From assembly GCF_015706575.1 (NCBI RefSeq), contig NW_024037076.1, forward strand, positions 6,420,777 through 6,484,776: a stretch of DNA of 64,000 nucleotides. The letters are read 5' to 3'. This DNA is from Patiria miniata. Lineage: Eukaryota > Echinodermata > Asteroidea > Valvatida > Asterinidae. Below the pieces are notes generated by a model, which had not been told where the DNA came from, did not search any database, and saw only the letters and a list, made by a program, of their open reading frames with translations. Position numbers and translations under genes: made by a program. Below, in pieces: positions 12,601 to 27,600 of this stretch. Numbering within the stretch: position 1 is the first letter of the stretch; each line of letters opens with the position of its first letter.

Positions 12601-15600
12601 ATTATCTGTTCATAAGATGGAATTTTTTTTTGGGGGGGGGGTTTGGATTTTTTTGCATCGGGTGATGTAAATCAAATTAGGTTTTGCTCTTCACTGACGT
12701 ATAAACACTGTATACTCAGTGTGTTACCTCCGGAGTCATAGTTGGAAAAAAAATCACTCGGGAGGGACTCGAACCAATAACCTCCTGCTTTCTAGTGCAG
12801 ACGTCTTACCACTCGACCAACGAGCTAACTGGATCGGTTGGCTGGTTCGAATCTGATGTACTAGGAGTGGGTACCGCTTTCCAACTTTCACTCGGGAGGT
12901 AACACACTGAGTATACAGTGTTTATACGTCGGTGAAGGGCAAAAATTTGATTTACGCCACATTATCATTATCATTATCATTATTTTTAATCATTTCTCCA
13001 TTTGCATCTGTGATTGTGGTTGATAAGAAATAAAACAACCACCAATAACCAGCTTGTTACCATGATCTCTCCCACAGACACGGTCGATCTCTTGCGAGAA
13101 TTACGTGAAGGAGGCAAAATTCCAGGAGTCAAGGAAACCGAGGACTATGATGCAGCATGTCTCGTGTATTGGTTCCGCAAACCCACAGAAGTGACTGCAC
13201 CAGCTGTAGATTACTTTGGCCCAAGGTAGACGGTAATTCCAAAAAGTAGCCTTGGATGTAGATTTACCAGTTTGTCAATCATTTCAACAGATCATTGAGA
13301 ATATGATGCATGGTGCCTGTTAATCCTGTGCTGTCATCTCTTGTTTATTAACTTCTTCAATTATTTTAGGTTATTGTTGTATAAAGTGAGCAGTTTGTAA
13401 ACCCACAACACATTTGAGTTAGAAAAATCTAACAATGTCTCTCAGGTTTTGTTATGATGATTTCCTTCTTTTTTTCTTTCTTTTTTTGAGCAAGTAATCT
13501 AGCATACATGTAAATATTGGACTTAATGCCATTTCTTCAACAGATTTCCCAAAGGATTCAGCATCATGTTTAAAATCAGGTTTGCAACAGAAAGGACAGA
13601 AAACCTACTCACGGTGGTTGATGACAGCGGCAATATTCAGCTGCAGGTTCGGCTTGGTCCCAACATGTGTGAGATTCAACTACGAACAAACACATTGGTG
13701 TCATACAGGTATGTGAAATTAGCGTGAACGTTTATCTGTGTTGTTAGTTAGATACAATTTAGTAATAAACTTTTTGATCACAACACTAGAGAATTTTGTA
13801 CCTGTAATTTTCGACGGAAACTCTGGTCTTTATCAGCAGGATGACACGGATGATGCATCATTGACCTTACGGACATGATCACAACACCACCTCATAGACT
13901 CCAGGGAATTTGTAACAACCCCCCCCCCCTCCCAGTTTAGAGAAGGTTTGTAGGCTCTGATGTAGGCTGCCTCCTTCACCCCCTTTCAAATTACCGTGCG
14001 TCTCCAAGGTGTTTACTTTAGATATGTCTATATGATGGCCTGGTGATTCTGTATGGATATGTTGAGAAACCTCTGAAAGGGAAAAACTGGGGCGACTGTG
14101 CTCCAAAAACCTAGTCTTGAGGGACCTCTCGGTTTCTCCAAGGTCAAGGATGCAACATCCAGGTCATCCTGCTGATGAAGACCAGAGTTTCGGGTAGAAA
14201 ATTACAGGTATGAAATTCTCTAGTGTTGTGATCAAAAAGTGTACCTCTAAAAGGTATGTGAAGTATCTTGTGCCCCTCTCTCAACATAACCTCAGCATTG
14301 TTGTAAAGCTCTTTGTCCAGTTCCTGGATAATAACAGAAAAACACAGACTTGAAATGCTATTGGATTTGACTTGAGCCAGCTTTAACCCAAGCCTAGATA
14401 GACTTAATCCATCATTTATTTCAATGTCATAGTCTTGGATTAGTTTTTTCCTGGATGCATGTCTATACTCACTGAATCTAGGCTGGCGTCCAGATTGAGT
14501 CAAAGACTGTCATGCCTGATTTAGGCCTGTAGGCAACTATGGGCTAGAGCCAGGACTAGTGTCATAAGGGCCTTTCACATCTAAAATCTCCATGTTGAGC
14601 CTGGCCCAACATAAACAATTTGTGAACCCCTGTCACTCTAGCCAAGTACCCGGCCCAATTTACACGGGTCAAACACTCTACATGTACATGGGAGAGGCTC
14701 TACATTGAAGTGAACAATGTTCTTCCTCACAACATATGCTCACAAATTAACATCCAGAATCATTACGCTCCTGCCCATACCATTATTCACTGAGTTTGTA
14801 TGATTTGGTTCTTTTGTGACCCAACAGGTTTTTCAGTGAAAAATTTGGCGACAATCAGTGGCACAATATCGGGCTGGCCGTGGGCAACAAACAGAAGAAA
14901 ATCACAGGCTACATGGACTGCAATGAAATATCCTCGTTTCCCCTGCGGAAAAAGTTTGACCTGAAATCCAATGGCAGGATGATTATAGCCGGCACCATCT
15001 TACCGACTGAAACACCATATCTTGTGAGTCTGTGCAGAAATTCCAAATTTTATGGCCAAAAGTCTCCATGATAGGAAACATCTACACCAAGAATAATGGC
15101 CATGAGCATCAACATACACATACACAAAAGTTACTTCAATAACAACTGATCACTTTTTTGAAGGTTTTAATTCTTATTACATCTAAGTGTCCTCTATCTG
15201 CTCCCTTCCATTTGATACACCCAAGGCCCCAGGGAGAACAGTTATTTGACAACTGATGGGGCTACCCTGGCAAAATAAAACGATAAATGAAATGAAAAAT
15301 AAAAATACACCATTGCTTATGTTGTCATGAACATCTTGCTAGGCTCATATTCATGGTATGGAAATGTGCACTTTAAGTATCTCAATTAGTATTAAACATG
15401 TTAAAGCTAGCTATTAAATATAAATATATTAAAAATGTTAAAGCTATTAAATATAAATATATTAACATGGTACAACTATGTAACATTTGTTTCCATCTCA
15501 GCTTAGGCACTCTTGAAGAATGAAAGATCTATCTCTACTTACCACTTAAGGCGAGCCATCAGATAACAGACCGTTCGTGTACCGGGTCCGGTATGCTAAT

Positions 15601-18600
15601 TTCTTTCACCCCAATCCGTATGAAGCCAGAAGCCACCCGGTTACTGAAGCGTGACGCCCCAATTGGTCCAAACTGGTGACTCAGGGTTTCACAATAGGCA
15701 ACATAAATTGAAGTCTGACCATTGTTGGAGGATTATTCGGCCCGCGGCGGCAACTTCTATGAAGCTCATCACAGTCATTGTTGCCTACTGGAGGATTAGC
15801 GCGTCGCAAATTGGTTCCTTTGTGATGAGCCAGAGCCATGGTGCAGAAGCCTGGTGGAGTTAATCCAGGCCGATCGGTTCCATGCAAGGTCCCAATCCCT
15901 TCAACATACTGGGCGGGCTCAACCCCGAACGGTCTGGGGAGGGATTCTAATTTGAGGGCTCGCCTAATGGAGTCACATTTGAAGTTTCTCCTGTATTAAA
16001 TCTTCCGTGTAATTAAGAAATCTTGGCCATACAGAAATTTTGTATCAGTTTGGTTGACTTCACAGGAGGCCAAATTTAGGTTAATAGAGCAAGCAAGTTC
16101 ATGGTCAGGACAATTCAATCTGTACTTACTACTTGTAAAACAGCTTGCTGTGGCTCCATGCTGAGAGCTGCTTAGATCAATGTCAGATGATCGTTTGTTG
16201 TTTCAAGTTTGAAAATATCAAACAAAATTTCTCTCTGTAGAGTGTAACTGAGCGAATTGCCTTTTAGAAGACTGATATACTTTTTTTTCAGTCAATCTTT
16301 GTCATGATATTTCTTTTCACAATTATTGTGCAGGGGAAAATACAGACCATGTATTATAGTGCGGGTTTTCAAGCAGCATCTGATTGTACGACATACTTCC
16401 AGTGTGAAAATCAGATCGAGGTAAGATTGACAAGACAGTATTTTTGAATCAGTTAAACAGACCTCTAACCATGGAGGTTGGTTTGAAAGATTGAGTTATT
16501 AACTTTAAAGATTTATATAACTGACATACAGATCCTTGTCATTTGATTGGTGGAACTCACATCACGTGACATTCGTTATTGCTCCCATTCATGCCGGGGC
16601 TCAAAAAGTCCCATTTGCCCATTGGGAATGGGAAATATTATTCACAGTTAGAATCATCCTTGTTCCATGATGCGGTATTTGTGTGCAAATGCATGCTGGT
16701 GTGCGCATTCAGCGTTGCGCGTGTTCAGCGTTGCGCGTAGCGCGTATTGTTTCAAAGAGCCAGCGCTACAAAGTTGTCATTTTTATGAAGGGGTGGTTTC
16801 AAGAGAGAAATACATTTTCCACCAATTTTGTATTGAAATAAACTTCAAATATTTCAAATGACAAGGATCTATATGTCAGTTATATAAAACAAATATTGAG
16901 TGGCTTTAAAGTGTGAAATGGGAGGAATATTATCACTCTGTAAAAAGTCCAGATTTAACCTTGCCATAATATTCCTCCAATTCCACTCTGAGCCGCTCAA
17001 TATTTGTATAATATTCCCGTTTTCTATTTTCAAGTTTCACTTCCTAAAATAGATTTGTTTTCAGTTGCTATTTTCCTAGCAATATAAAAGTTATTCAATT
17101 TTTAATGAGACATTGAACAAAAAAATCCACCAACGTTATTCAAATTGTTGGCTGCCAGACAATTCGGCTCTCGCGGGCAGGTCATTTGTTCACAATATGA
17201 AATTCCCTTTTCAGAGGGTTGCAGATGCCCAAAATTGTTCATTAAAACAAAACATACAAATCAAAATTCGTTGGGAGAAGGGGGGAAAAAAAAATCATTT
17301 TTTGAAGAGTATGGGGCATGCATCTTTTATCAAAATCTTGGTTAAGACATTTTAGCTAAGATCAGATACAGTTTTAGCAGATCAATTTGATTTTGGAGCA
17401 ATAATAAATTGGGTTTAAAATTAACAGTATTTTCAACAGCGATTAAAGCCATGTACAAAACAGGCTTTCAGAGCTACAATATGTCTCTTGTCACTATTTC
17501 CCTAAGAAGTTGTAATTGGAAAAAACCTAGTCAATTGCTTTAGCCGAGAGATTTCGATGTGACTTTACTCAAACAAAGTGCTCAATAGGTCAGTTCTGAC
17601 CTTTAGTTCAAAATTGTTACTTGAAACTTAAGAAACTACATGAAAGCTTCCCATTGATGGCTAGTTGGTGTTTGTTTTATAAATATTTTCAGGTTCCAGC
17701 TGCAACCACACCTGCCCCAAGCACAGTATCTTTGGAACCTACATGGCCCGATTGGTTGATCCCTTCAATCAAACCAACCACTGAGGCACCAGAGCCACCT
17801 ATACCCGAGCCTACAACTCGTGAGCCCACAACCCCTGAAAGTATCCCACCTGCACCTGTAACACCTGCACCCCAGCCAGAGCCCATGACAGTAGCACCGG
17901 TCACGACACAGCCACCAAAAATAGTGCCACCGACCACCAAGCCGTTTCTTGTACCAGCCACAATACGGACCACTTCACAGACATTCATGGTTGGGGTGTG
18001 TATTTTGAGAGGAAAAGATGCTTTATTGGGTGTAAATGACAAATACCAATAATGGTATACTTTAGGGATATACATGTATATTACCGTAGAAAGCTTTCCC
18101 CCTGAAAATATGAGATCTACTTTCACCAAAAGTAATTTCCCAGAAATGGGAAAAATGCATTTGTGTCAGTTGTAGGTATTTGCATTCTATGATAAATCTG
18201 GCCATTCCAATTGTCAGTGACACAAAAATGTCCAACATTTATCTGGCCATTTTATTTGTCAATGACACAGAAATGTCCAACACTTACCTGCAAATCAAAC
18301 TTGATGTGTGAAATGTCACGTAAAAATTAATTTTATCAGTTTGGCAGGCATCTACAATTCTTCATTGATGTAGATTTTATTTCAAGAGGTGCCATCTTGG
18401 ATAAAAATTCATTCCATCTGCTGTTCCCAAAAATCCTATCAAAGGAATTCATACGGTACATGTATATGAATTGAATAAGATTTTCAACTAATAACACTCA
18501 TTTAAGTTTTTATTTTAGAGTGCCTGTTTCTGTAAACAGTCTTACAATGGTACATTTTCTCCCATGTTGTATTCTTGTGGAAAGTGTGCACCTTAGGTGG

Positions 18601-21600
18601 TGCTGTGGGATTGTGCTCTAAAATCAAGTACAGTTTCCTTTTTTTTTTTTTTTTTTAATTACTCTGAAATTGTTTGGTAAAAAAATGTCATATTCAACAA
18701 GTTCCTCATTCAAACATAGCCAAATAACATTATGAGTGCCCCTTTGAAGTAGCTTGAACTATTGACCCTGAAATCCAAGCCAAACGCCAGCCCTCTGACA
18801 AGAACCACATGTTTTGTAAAGTGAGAGTCCTTATCTGTTCCAAGGAGTAAAGAGGTAACCTTCCTTCGTTTCTTGAATCATAGAGCAAGAACCCTTGCTC
18901 TATGCTTGAATAGAGTAAATTAAATAACTTGGCAATAAGTTACTTTTTTATATTCTACAGACGAAACATCCCATCCTTGATACTGGCGTACCAGGTCTCC
19001 CTCCTGGCTTTATTGACTATCTGCTTAGGCATGATGACGAGCAAACGGTTGTCATACTCCTGGAAGAATTGGAATTTCTCATGCCTGTAAGTCTTCAATA
19101 GCTTCTTTCCATTTCTTTGGTGATATCAGACGATTTTTAAACCCTCAATACTTTTCTTCTTTTGTAAGTCTTTAATTTGTTTTTGTCATAATTTATTGTA
19201 ACTTTTCTCATTTTGATTTTTTTGGGGTCAATTGTAATTTTCACCAGTTATACCTAATTTTCTTCATTTTGGGAAAGGTATTCTCACCTATTTGCATGTA
19301 CAGGGTGAATTAAAAAAACCGAAATCCAAATGTCGGGACCATTGGTTTAGTGAAGGTCTAAATGTAGCACTTGCAAAATCTAGGATATGAAAGCACAATT
19401 CATAAGCTTTCTTTTAGTACAAGAATCATTCAAATCATTCATATATTTTTCAAGTTACAGACTTTTTAACACAACCACTGTTTTAAAGTTCTGTCCACGG
19501 ATCACAAAAGTGTTCTTTCAGCAAAACAAAAACAAATCACATAGGGATGTGTGTAAATTGTTTTCTTTTTGCTGAAAGAACACACACCTTTTGTGTGATA
19601 CGTGGACAGAACTTTAAAACAGTGGTTGTGTTTAAAATTCCATAACTTGAAAAGTACATGAGTGATTTGAATGATTCTTGTACTGAAAGAAAGCTTATGA
19701 ATTGGGCTTTCATATCCTAGATTTTAAAAGTGCTACATGCAGAACTTCACTAAAACAATAGTCCCAACATTTGGGTTTTGCTTTTTTTGACTCACCTTGT
19801 ATAGTAGAAGTGGCAATCCTGGCTCTATGGACTCCGTGCATGAACAGTTTTTGACCACTTTAACCAGTTCATGTCGGATGACGTGTATGTACACGCAAAG
19901 GTTTTGCGGTATTCGGAATGGAAGACGGATAAACATGCAACAAGCGAGGCCGGAAATATCTGTCTGCGACCCGCTCGCGGCGAGCGAGGCCAGAAATATC
20001 AGGGTGTGCTACCCGCAGATGACGGCCTGAACCCGTCTGGCATCGAGGTTTGTAAACAACAATCCTGTGCCTGCATCTGGTCAATGTCAAAATAATCCCG
20101 GCGTGAACTGGTTAAAGAGTCACATTGAGAGGGACACACCACATACGCGTTCTGTTTTCGCATGCATATGGCACAGAGTACACACAACTAATTTTATTCT
20201 GAATGTGCACAGAACCATGGCATCTTTGGGTGATCCTGGGGTATCATGGAGCAATGTGTTCCAATGTCTCTCCCAGTGGTCTCCCCCAACTATCCCTTTG
20301 TAATAGTTGAGGGGGTACTTGTGCACGGAGCCAACAATGTACCTCATGACAGTCCTTCCTCTATAATACATGAATATGCATCAAACTTGGGAACATATGA
20401 AATGATAAAATGATGTTCTTATTTTGCAGACCACCTATGGGGATCCAGGCCGACCAGGAGAACCAGGCCCTGAAGGTGTACCTGGGCCACCAGGAGAACG
20501 TGGACCTAGAGGAGAGAAAGGCATCAAGGGACTGGTAAGTGTCATAGCAATCTAGAGCAGTTGTCTTTAAAGGCCATAATGATCAACATGGGGTCAAGGT
20601 GGTGTTAGGTTTCGTTCTTTTTTGTCATTTAAGCCAACAAGGGAATCGCTATTGTTTGATAAGTTTATTGACTTTATCACAAACTGCTTTCAAATTAAAA
20701 AATGCCGGCTGGCCGTTGCACAATCGAAAAGGGGGGGGGGGGCAACTAGTCTAGACCTCATTTGTCACTCTTTTCTATGTTTTTCTTTTCGGTGAATGTT
20801 ACACCCTGGGCCTCCATCCCCTAATTTTTCAACTTGACTCCCTTTCTTTAAGCATTGCAAAAGGAAGAGACCAGACCATGATCCTGTAATTTGAAATACC
20901 ATTTATTGGATTAATTATAAAATGAGCTTTGGGGTGTTATGAACGATTGCAGAGTTCTTTCAATTAATTTTATATGAAAATAGAATGAACTAGACCTGAC
21001 GAGTTTTCTTGATTGTTGGAAAGGAAATGAATGCTAATTATAATGTTTTCAACATCATATTGTTATATAAACATATTTTTTTTTAGATTTACAGTCACAT
21101 TTCAGCCACCTGTGCCACTAATCAAGAGCCCTTATGTTTTGTCCACTATTGCTACAGATGGTTCCAGGCCATCAGGGTTACCGTGGTCCAAGAGGCCCCC
21201 AGGGCCGCCAGGAAGAAAGGGAGATGAGGGGCCACCAGGCCCTCCGGGAGCATTGGGACCCAAGGGTGCAATAGGTCCACGTGGGCCCCAGGGTCCACGG
21301 GGCTCAAGGGGTAAAAGGGTGAGTGGGCAAAACCTTTAGTGTTGGATTACTTTGTGGCATGGTTGAATATCACTCAGATAAACACTTCCTGTTTGAAGGA
21401 GTGTGTGTGGATGGGGGACTGTTGGCTGCAGCCTGAAGGCCTGTTTTTGTCGCAATAGGTTTCTCATACAACAATGTTGCAGACGCTTGTGTGATCACAA
21501 ATACACGATTTGGTGCACAATTTCTGAAATTAGCTTCAGGCAAAGGTTGTAGGTGAAGTACATATGCGACGTTTTGTTTCGCGGGATAAAGTCCTTCAAA

Positions 21601-24600
21601 TTTGAAAAAAAATCATGCGATAAGTTTCATGACTTTGTCGTGTAAATGTAAACCTCCTGATTGATTTGTACGAATTAAAAAAAAATAACATGCGACGTTG
21701 TCGTGCGACAAAGTTGCGTATGTGTAAATAGGCCTTTAGATTTCATATCAATATATCAGTCAAAACATTATTCATCTTCACATTCAGAAGACGGGGTAGA
21801 GATCCTGGGGCAGCTAACCTGCACCAGGTGAGACATAAATCAAGGGTAACCCTTACAGCTGCAACCTAATTCCCAGTATTCTGCTGCACCCAACATGAGA
21901 CCTGAGAAGGTGATCATTGTGCCTGTGGCCTTGGGCAAGGTACTTTGCTGCAATAGTTTATTGCAGCCTGTCGCCCTGCCCAGTGTATGGCTGAGAATAC
22001 TGACGTATTTTTGTATCGTGGATAATAAGATTACAAATGAATTCTGTGCAGGGAGGACGAGGCAGGCAAGGTCCACGGGGTGAGATGGGGGACCCGGGTG
22101 AAAAGGTGAGTTGAATAATCTGAAATATTTTATCATTAACAGAAAAGTTGGCATCTTGTGTGCTACTAGCCACATCCCTACAAACTGGCATAGATGTTTT
22201 GCATTGAACAATTAAATGTTATGCATCCTGCAAAAACCTTTCTTATGGTGAACATTTTCATATGTGAGTTTTAATAGCACAAAAAAGTCAAGATAGTTTT
22301 TTTTCAGGGCCAGTTTTTACTTAAATCAACAACCAAATCCTCTTCCTCTGGCTATAGGCCACATACAGGTACAGGCTTTTGACCAGCAACAATTGAATAA
22401 TAGTACTCCGCACTAATGGTAAAAATAGAAGCAAGTACCCGGATCTCAGGATGTACGAACTTCTTGTGTGAAGATTACACGCACGCTTGCAGCACCGTTT
22501 CTCTGCGAATGTATGCGGCCAGGTGTGCATGCATGTGCACGTGATTGTTCGAAAGTTTGTCTGACATGCGGGGTATATGTGCGCGTACGACGCGGAGCAA
22601 AATTGACGTGATTAGTGCAGAGTGCTATTGAGAGACTACATGCATAAGAGTACTGGTCACTGTGTTCCATAGTTCACAGCTTCACCTCCTGCTCAGATCA
22701 ATTTATTTGTTCAACCGCAATCATTTGCTTTGTTATAAGATAAAGATTTTTGGTAGCACCATGTGACAAAGCACTTCTGTGAGTTTGTGGGGTTTTTAAA
22801 AGAACCCTTGGAAAATTCAATGTTTCGGACAGTATACTGCCCATCTCAGGAGACTGAAGGGAGTGAAACAGTGAAGTAGTGTAACATTCTTTAAAAGTAA
22901 TTGTTATTTTATGGTTCATTTTTACTTATTTATTTCATTCCTTGTGGTCTGTCTTTTTTTCTCCAGGGATATGGAGGATTTAAAGGAACCGCAGCCCAGC
23001 CAGGTTCACCTGGAGTAATAGGACAGCCTGGCTTCATGGGACCCATGGGAGCAATGGGAGAACCAGTAAGTGTAGACTAGACAACCCATCTCATATCTGA
23101 CCCTCTCTTCTTAGATGACATTGGACGTAGAGAGGAGATTGCAAAACGTGCACTGTGATTGAAGGTGGGAACAGAGGGGACTAGTAGTGAGAGACCTTAT
23201 CTGAGCACATACCATGATAGTATCTATAAAACAGGCTAAGAGAAGCGACATAATGACTACCAGAAAGAGGTTCTGTGGATGAAATTTTGGCTATGCAACA
23301 TTTCCTGCAAAGCAACTTTATGAAACTGACCCTTATATCACAGCTACAAGGCAAAGGATTGTTGTGGTGATGTATAACAGGCAAGGTGCTTTGTCTATCA
23401 CATCAGCCATCAATTTGTATTTTATAGCAAACAATACTAGGGAGTTTGGTTTAATAAGAAAGACCCAAGCTCAGTCTGTAAGGTTTAGTCCCAGAAATGG
23501 CGGTTTACCCTTGCTTATTGGATTTTAACAGGTAGTATAGTATTTTGCTGTGAAGCGAGGGGGCGGGTATCATGCGAGATCGTCGCTGGACTCGAACAAA
23601 AACACTCGTGAACCGCTGTTTCATTATTTTATTCCATTTTCTTCCAGTTTTCCCAACCATGCTCCTTCCTTCAACCCTCCTAACAATTGAATCTCAATAC
23701 AATAGTAACAACTTTCTCCCCAAAGTCCCTGGCCACCTGTGGCCTGACCCGGTGACCTCGGCCCGTCTGCCCAGATACCGGTTTATTTTTAGAGTCCGCT
23801 CGGGACCGACTGGTAATCATATTTAGCGCCCTCTATTGATCATTATTTATTTCGTAAACCATAAGCCCCTCAAAATAATTTCACCACAGTAGCAAATCTT
23901 TTTATGATTAACATTAGTTTGAAATGTGTAAATGTCCATTTTCCATTGCCAGGGACTAAGGGGAAACCCAGGCCTGCCAGGAGTGCCAGGATTCCCTGTA
24001 AGTCAAGTCATTAGGCTACAGATATATTTCTAGACATCTCTTTACATCTTGACTCACAAACATAATGTTTTATTCTGAAATTTAAAAATACTCAGGTAAC
24101 CTTGATGATGCTGACTGGTTGTGTTAGTGTTAGCAGGTTTTTCTTGTAAACTTGAACGTTTGTTTTCTTTGCTATCAAGTTGAGATTTTACTTTACTTGC
24201 ACAATTCGTCACCAACACCACTAACTGACACTCACTTGCAATTGAGTGCCAGTTCGTGAAAACCCTGTACTCAACAATGTCGGTTTCACAAACTGACAAC
24301 CGGTAGTGCACGCGCACATTGGACACTTGACACGAAATAGAATGATTTTCGTTTTCACGAACTGACACCCAAGCATGTTGCGGCAATACAGTGCCGAGAA
24401 AAACGCTTTGAAGGTTTGACAATATGCTTACACACAAATTTTATTAAAAACCTTTTTAACTGGTGAAATTAAGATCAGCGTCACTTCGTGAAAACAAAAT
24501 GTACGGAGTGCGCGCTAGAAGTGCCGCATTGGGCTGGGTGTCAGTTCGTGAAAACGAAAATAGTCTGGTTCTGTAAAATATGGGCCCGTGCCATGCACTC

Positions 24601-27600
24601 ACACGCAACTGAGTGTCAGTTCGTGGTGTCGGTGACGAATGCCTTATTGTAACACCTCCATTTCAGTTAGGATTGTTTTCTCATAGACATGAACTATTTG
24701 TGTTTCAGGCTGTTGTATCAGCAAAAGTATTTTAAGCTTGATTGCTGCTGTAAACACACATGTGACTTGATTCAGCATTGTATTGAGAGAAGTCAAAATC
24801 TTCAATTAATTTTTCATCAGAGAGATGTACATGTTATGTTTGGCTCAGCACTTTTAGTGTATTTGAATTGCTTCAGAGAAGGGGAATCCCCAAGTGTTGA
24901 ACTTTTGATGTATTGTCACCATTATTGGCACATTGTCATTGTCATTGTCATCTTCTTGTCTGTATTTATTGGCAGGGATACATGGGTCTTCAAGGTGAGG
25001 ATGGTGAGCCAGGGGAAGTGGGTGAGGACGGAGACCCAGGACCACCGGGACCTCTTGGAGACAAAGGAGAACCGGTATGCTGGAATTGTCTGTGTAATAT
25101 TTTTTATATGAGTATCACCCAAACAGGGCCAAGGCCACTCAAAGGTGTGGGCTACAAACTAGAAACAACAGAAAGAAAGAAAGAAAGGCGTCATAGTAGA
25201 AGAAGATATCTATTAACATTTCACTTGGATTGTGAAAGATTTAAGGGAAGCATGAAAAACAAAACTGGAATATTTTCCAGTACTAGTCTAAGGAACTATA
25301 ACAGTGAAAGGATGTGAAGAGGCAGCGAAGCTGGTGCATTGCTTGAAACTATGGTCAGGGGAACAAGTCAAGAGAAGCTGTTGCAATACATCCCATGGTA
25401 GTATCTGTAAAAGAGGCTTGGATCAGAAGCTACATACTGCCGGACAAAATACACACAAGTACCCGGCAAGAGTACATATAGTCTGTCATACTATCCAACT
25501 TAGATTTGGACAGCCACAGCTTTTATGACAGATATTTAGGTTAGATTTCATAATGATTAAAAAACAGATAATTGGTTTGCCTTCCATTTTCAAAAGAGAA
25601 GGTGATTTTTTTATGCAATGACAGACTTTGCAACAGTAACACCAAATTGTTACACAGCAGCGGCGGAACGGGTTTGAAACTGGGGGGGGGGGCAGCACCA
25701 AAAAGGGGCACTTGCAAACCAAAAGGGGCACTTGCAAACCCGTGTTGAAATGTCGACACGTTTTTTTAACCGGGCACTTGGCCTCTGTAAAATCCAATGA
25801 TTATATGCTAAATATGCATTATGTGCCCTTTTTCAGGACCCCCCCCCCCCCAGCCCCAGATGATGCACATGTTAGAAATATGATATGGAAAGGAAGGATA
25901 TGTTATTCCCCCAATTATTCATAATGATTGATATAACTGAGCTGTTCTGACTTGCTCTCATTACAGGGTCTGCCAGGACCTCCTGGACTTCCTGGCCCCA
26001 ATGCTACTGGAATCGGGCCCCCCGTGAGTAAACTCTCATTTCTCATGCCCAGATTGTGGTGTAGTAATATACAGGCCAGCATTGATGTATGCATGACTCT
26101 ACATTGGATACATTAAAGGGCACTGCCTCCTGAAATCCCCCAAAATTTCATGTTTTGGATTGTTTACTTATCCTGTTTCAAACATCTGGTAGAAAGGAAA
26201 CCAACCTAATGTCTTGCCGTTCCCGAGAAAAGACGAAAAAAAACCCAATTGTTTACATCGAACACGACAGAGTATGAAACTTGTTTCCTGTCGTTTTCAT
26301 ACAATGTACGATACACGTTGTATACAATGTACGATACACGTTTTGTGTGTCTAGTATTACACACGTACACAGCACCGTGCTCAGGAACAGCAGTGACCAA
26401 TCACCAATGCACAAAATGTGATTTCTTACACATCCACAAAAGGCGAACCCTTACTGCTGGAATCACAACTAGCACAAACAGCTGAACTTTTTGGGGTTGC
26501 AGAAGTGGACCCTGAAAGTCGTTCTTGCATGAATAACACAAGAATACTACAATAGCGCCGAGTTTTTAAAGGATAGTTTATTGTGTTTGTATCCTACTTC
26601 GAAATGTTCTTTGCGATTAAGATCATTCCGTTCAAAACGCGTTTTGTAGCCCAATTGGGCGTATTCCATGACGCAAGTTCCCTTTAAAAAATAAAAATGC
26701 CCCCACTCCCTTCCATCATCACTTATGTCCTCAGTGATGTTTCCCATTGTCATTTTCACTGTTGAGGTACTTTATCTGAATTTCACAGTCCATAAACTCA
26801 ACAGCCAATTTTCATATCGGAAACACTGAATACACTGGAACGCCGCTATAACGAACATCGCGGGATCCACAGAAAATGTTCGTAACAGTGATCGTTCGGT
26901 ACAGTGATTTTAAGCTGCCGGTGCTCTGGTACTCACTTTTCAATAAATGGCAATAAAAATGGCACCCTTCATAACTTCACCCTGCATGCCCTGGTAGTTA
27001 CTGAAAGACGACTTCAAACTTGTTCCAACTATTGAATTATGTAATTACACAGTTTTGAGCTTACCACCTACATCAATGGGTGGCTTTCCTATTCTATGCC
27101 TCGGGGAAATAATAGCCACTTGTCGCTCTTCTGTTGATGGTTTTTATGAACAATGTTCAGTTGGTTTTGTACACAAAAATCGGGAGTCAAGGATGATGTT
27201 CAGTATAGCCGAATGTTTGGTATAGCGGTGTTTGGTAAAGCGACGTTCCACTGTATGTACATTTTCTCTCCACAGGGGCTGAATGGATCAGTAGGATTAC
27301 CAGGAGAGCCCGGGGCACCAGGGATGGTGGGTATGCCAGGCCCACAAGGTATGCAAGGATTTCGTGGTCAAAAGGTAGGTAGACAATTCATGGCAGTTTG
27401 TATCAACTGAACAATGCTTGAAGTTTAGCTCAGTTGTAGCTGCGACATGAAATTGGAACTCGGAGGTATTTTTTCTTGATTTGATTACCAGGGCAGGAAT
27501 GGCACACAAGGAGTTCGGGGATTGAGGGGCAGCCCCGGTCCAGAAGGCATAGAGGGTGATCGAGGTGATCGCGGCTTCAAAGGAATGAAAGTAAGCATGC

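Noticed and set aside
12754-12825. Functional tRNA gene
   Set aside because: A and B boxes are present, but the anticodon loop is off-size and the acceptor stem weak. It is embedded in a repeated hairpin element.
17689-18129. Antisense Gly/Val-rich open frame opposite exon 6
   Set aside because: It is the mirror of the Pro/Thr-rich linker and has no independent support.
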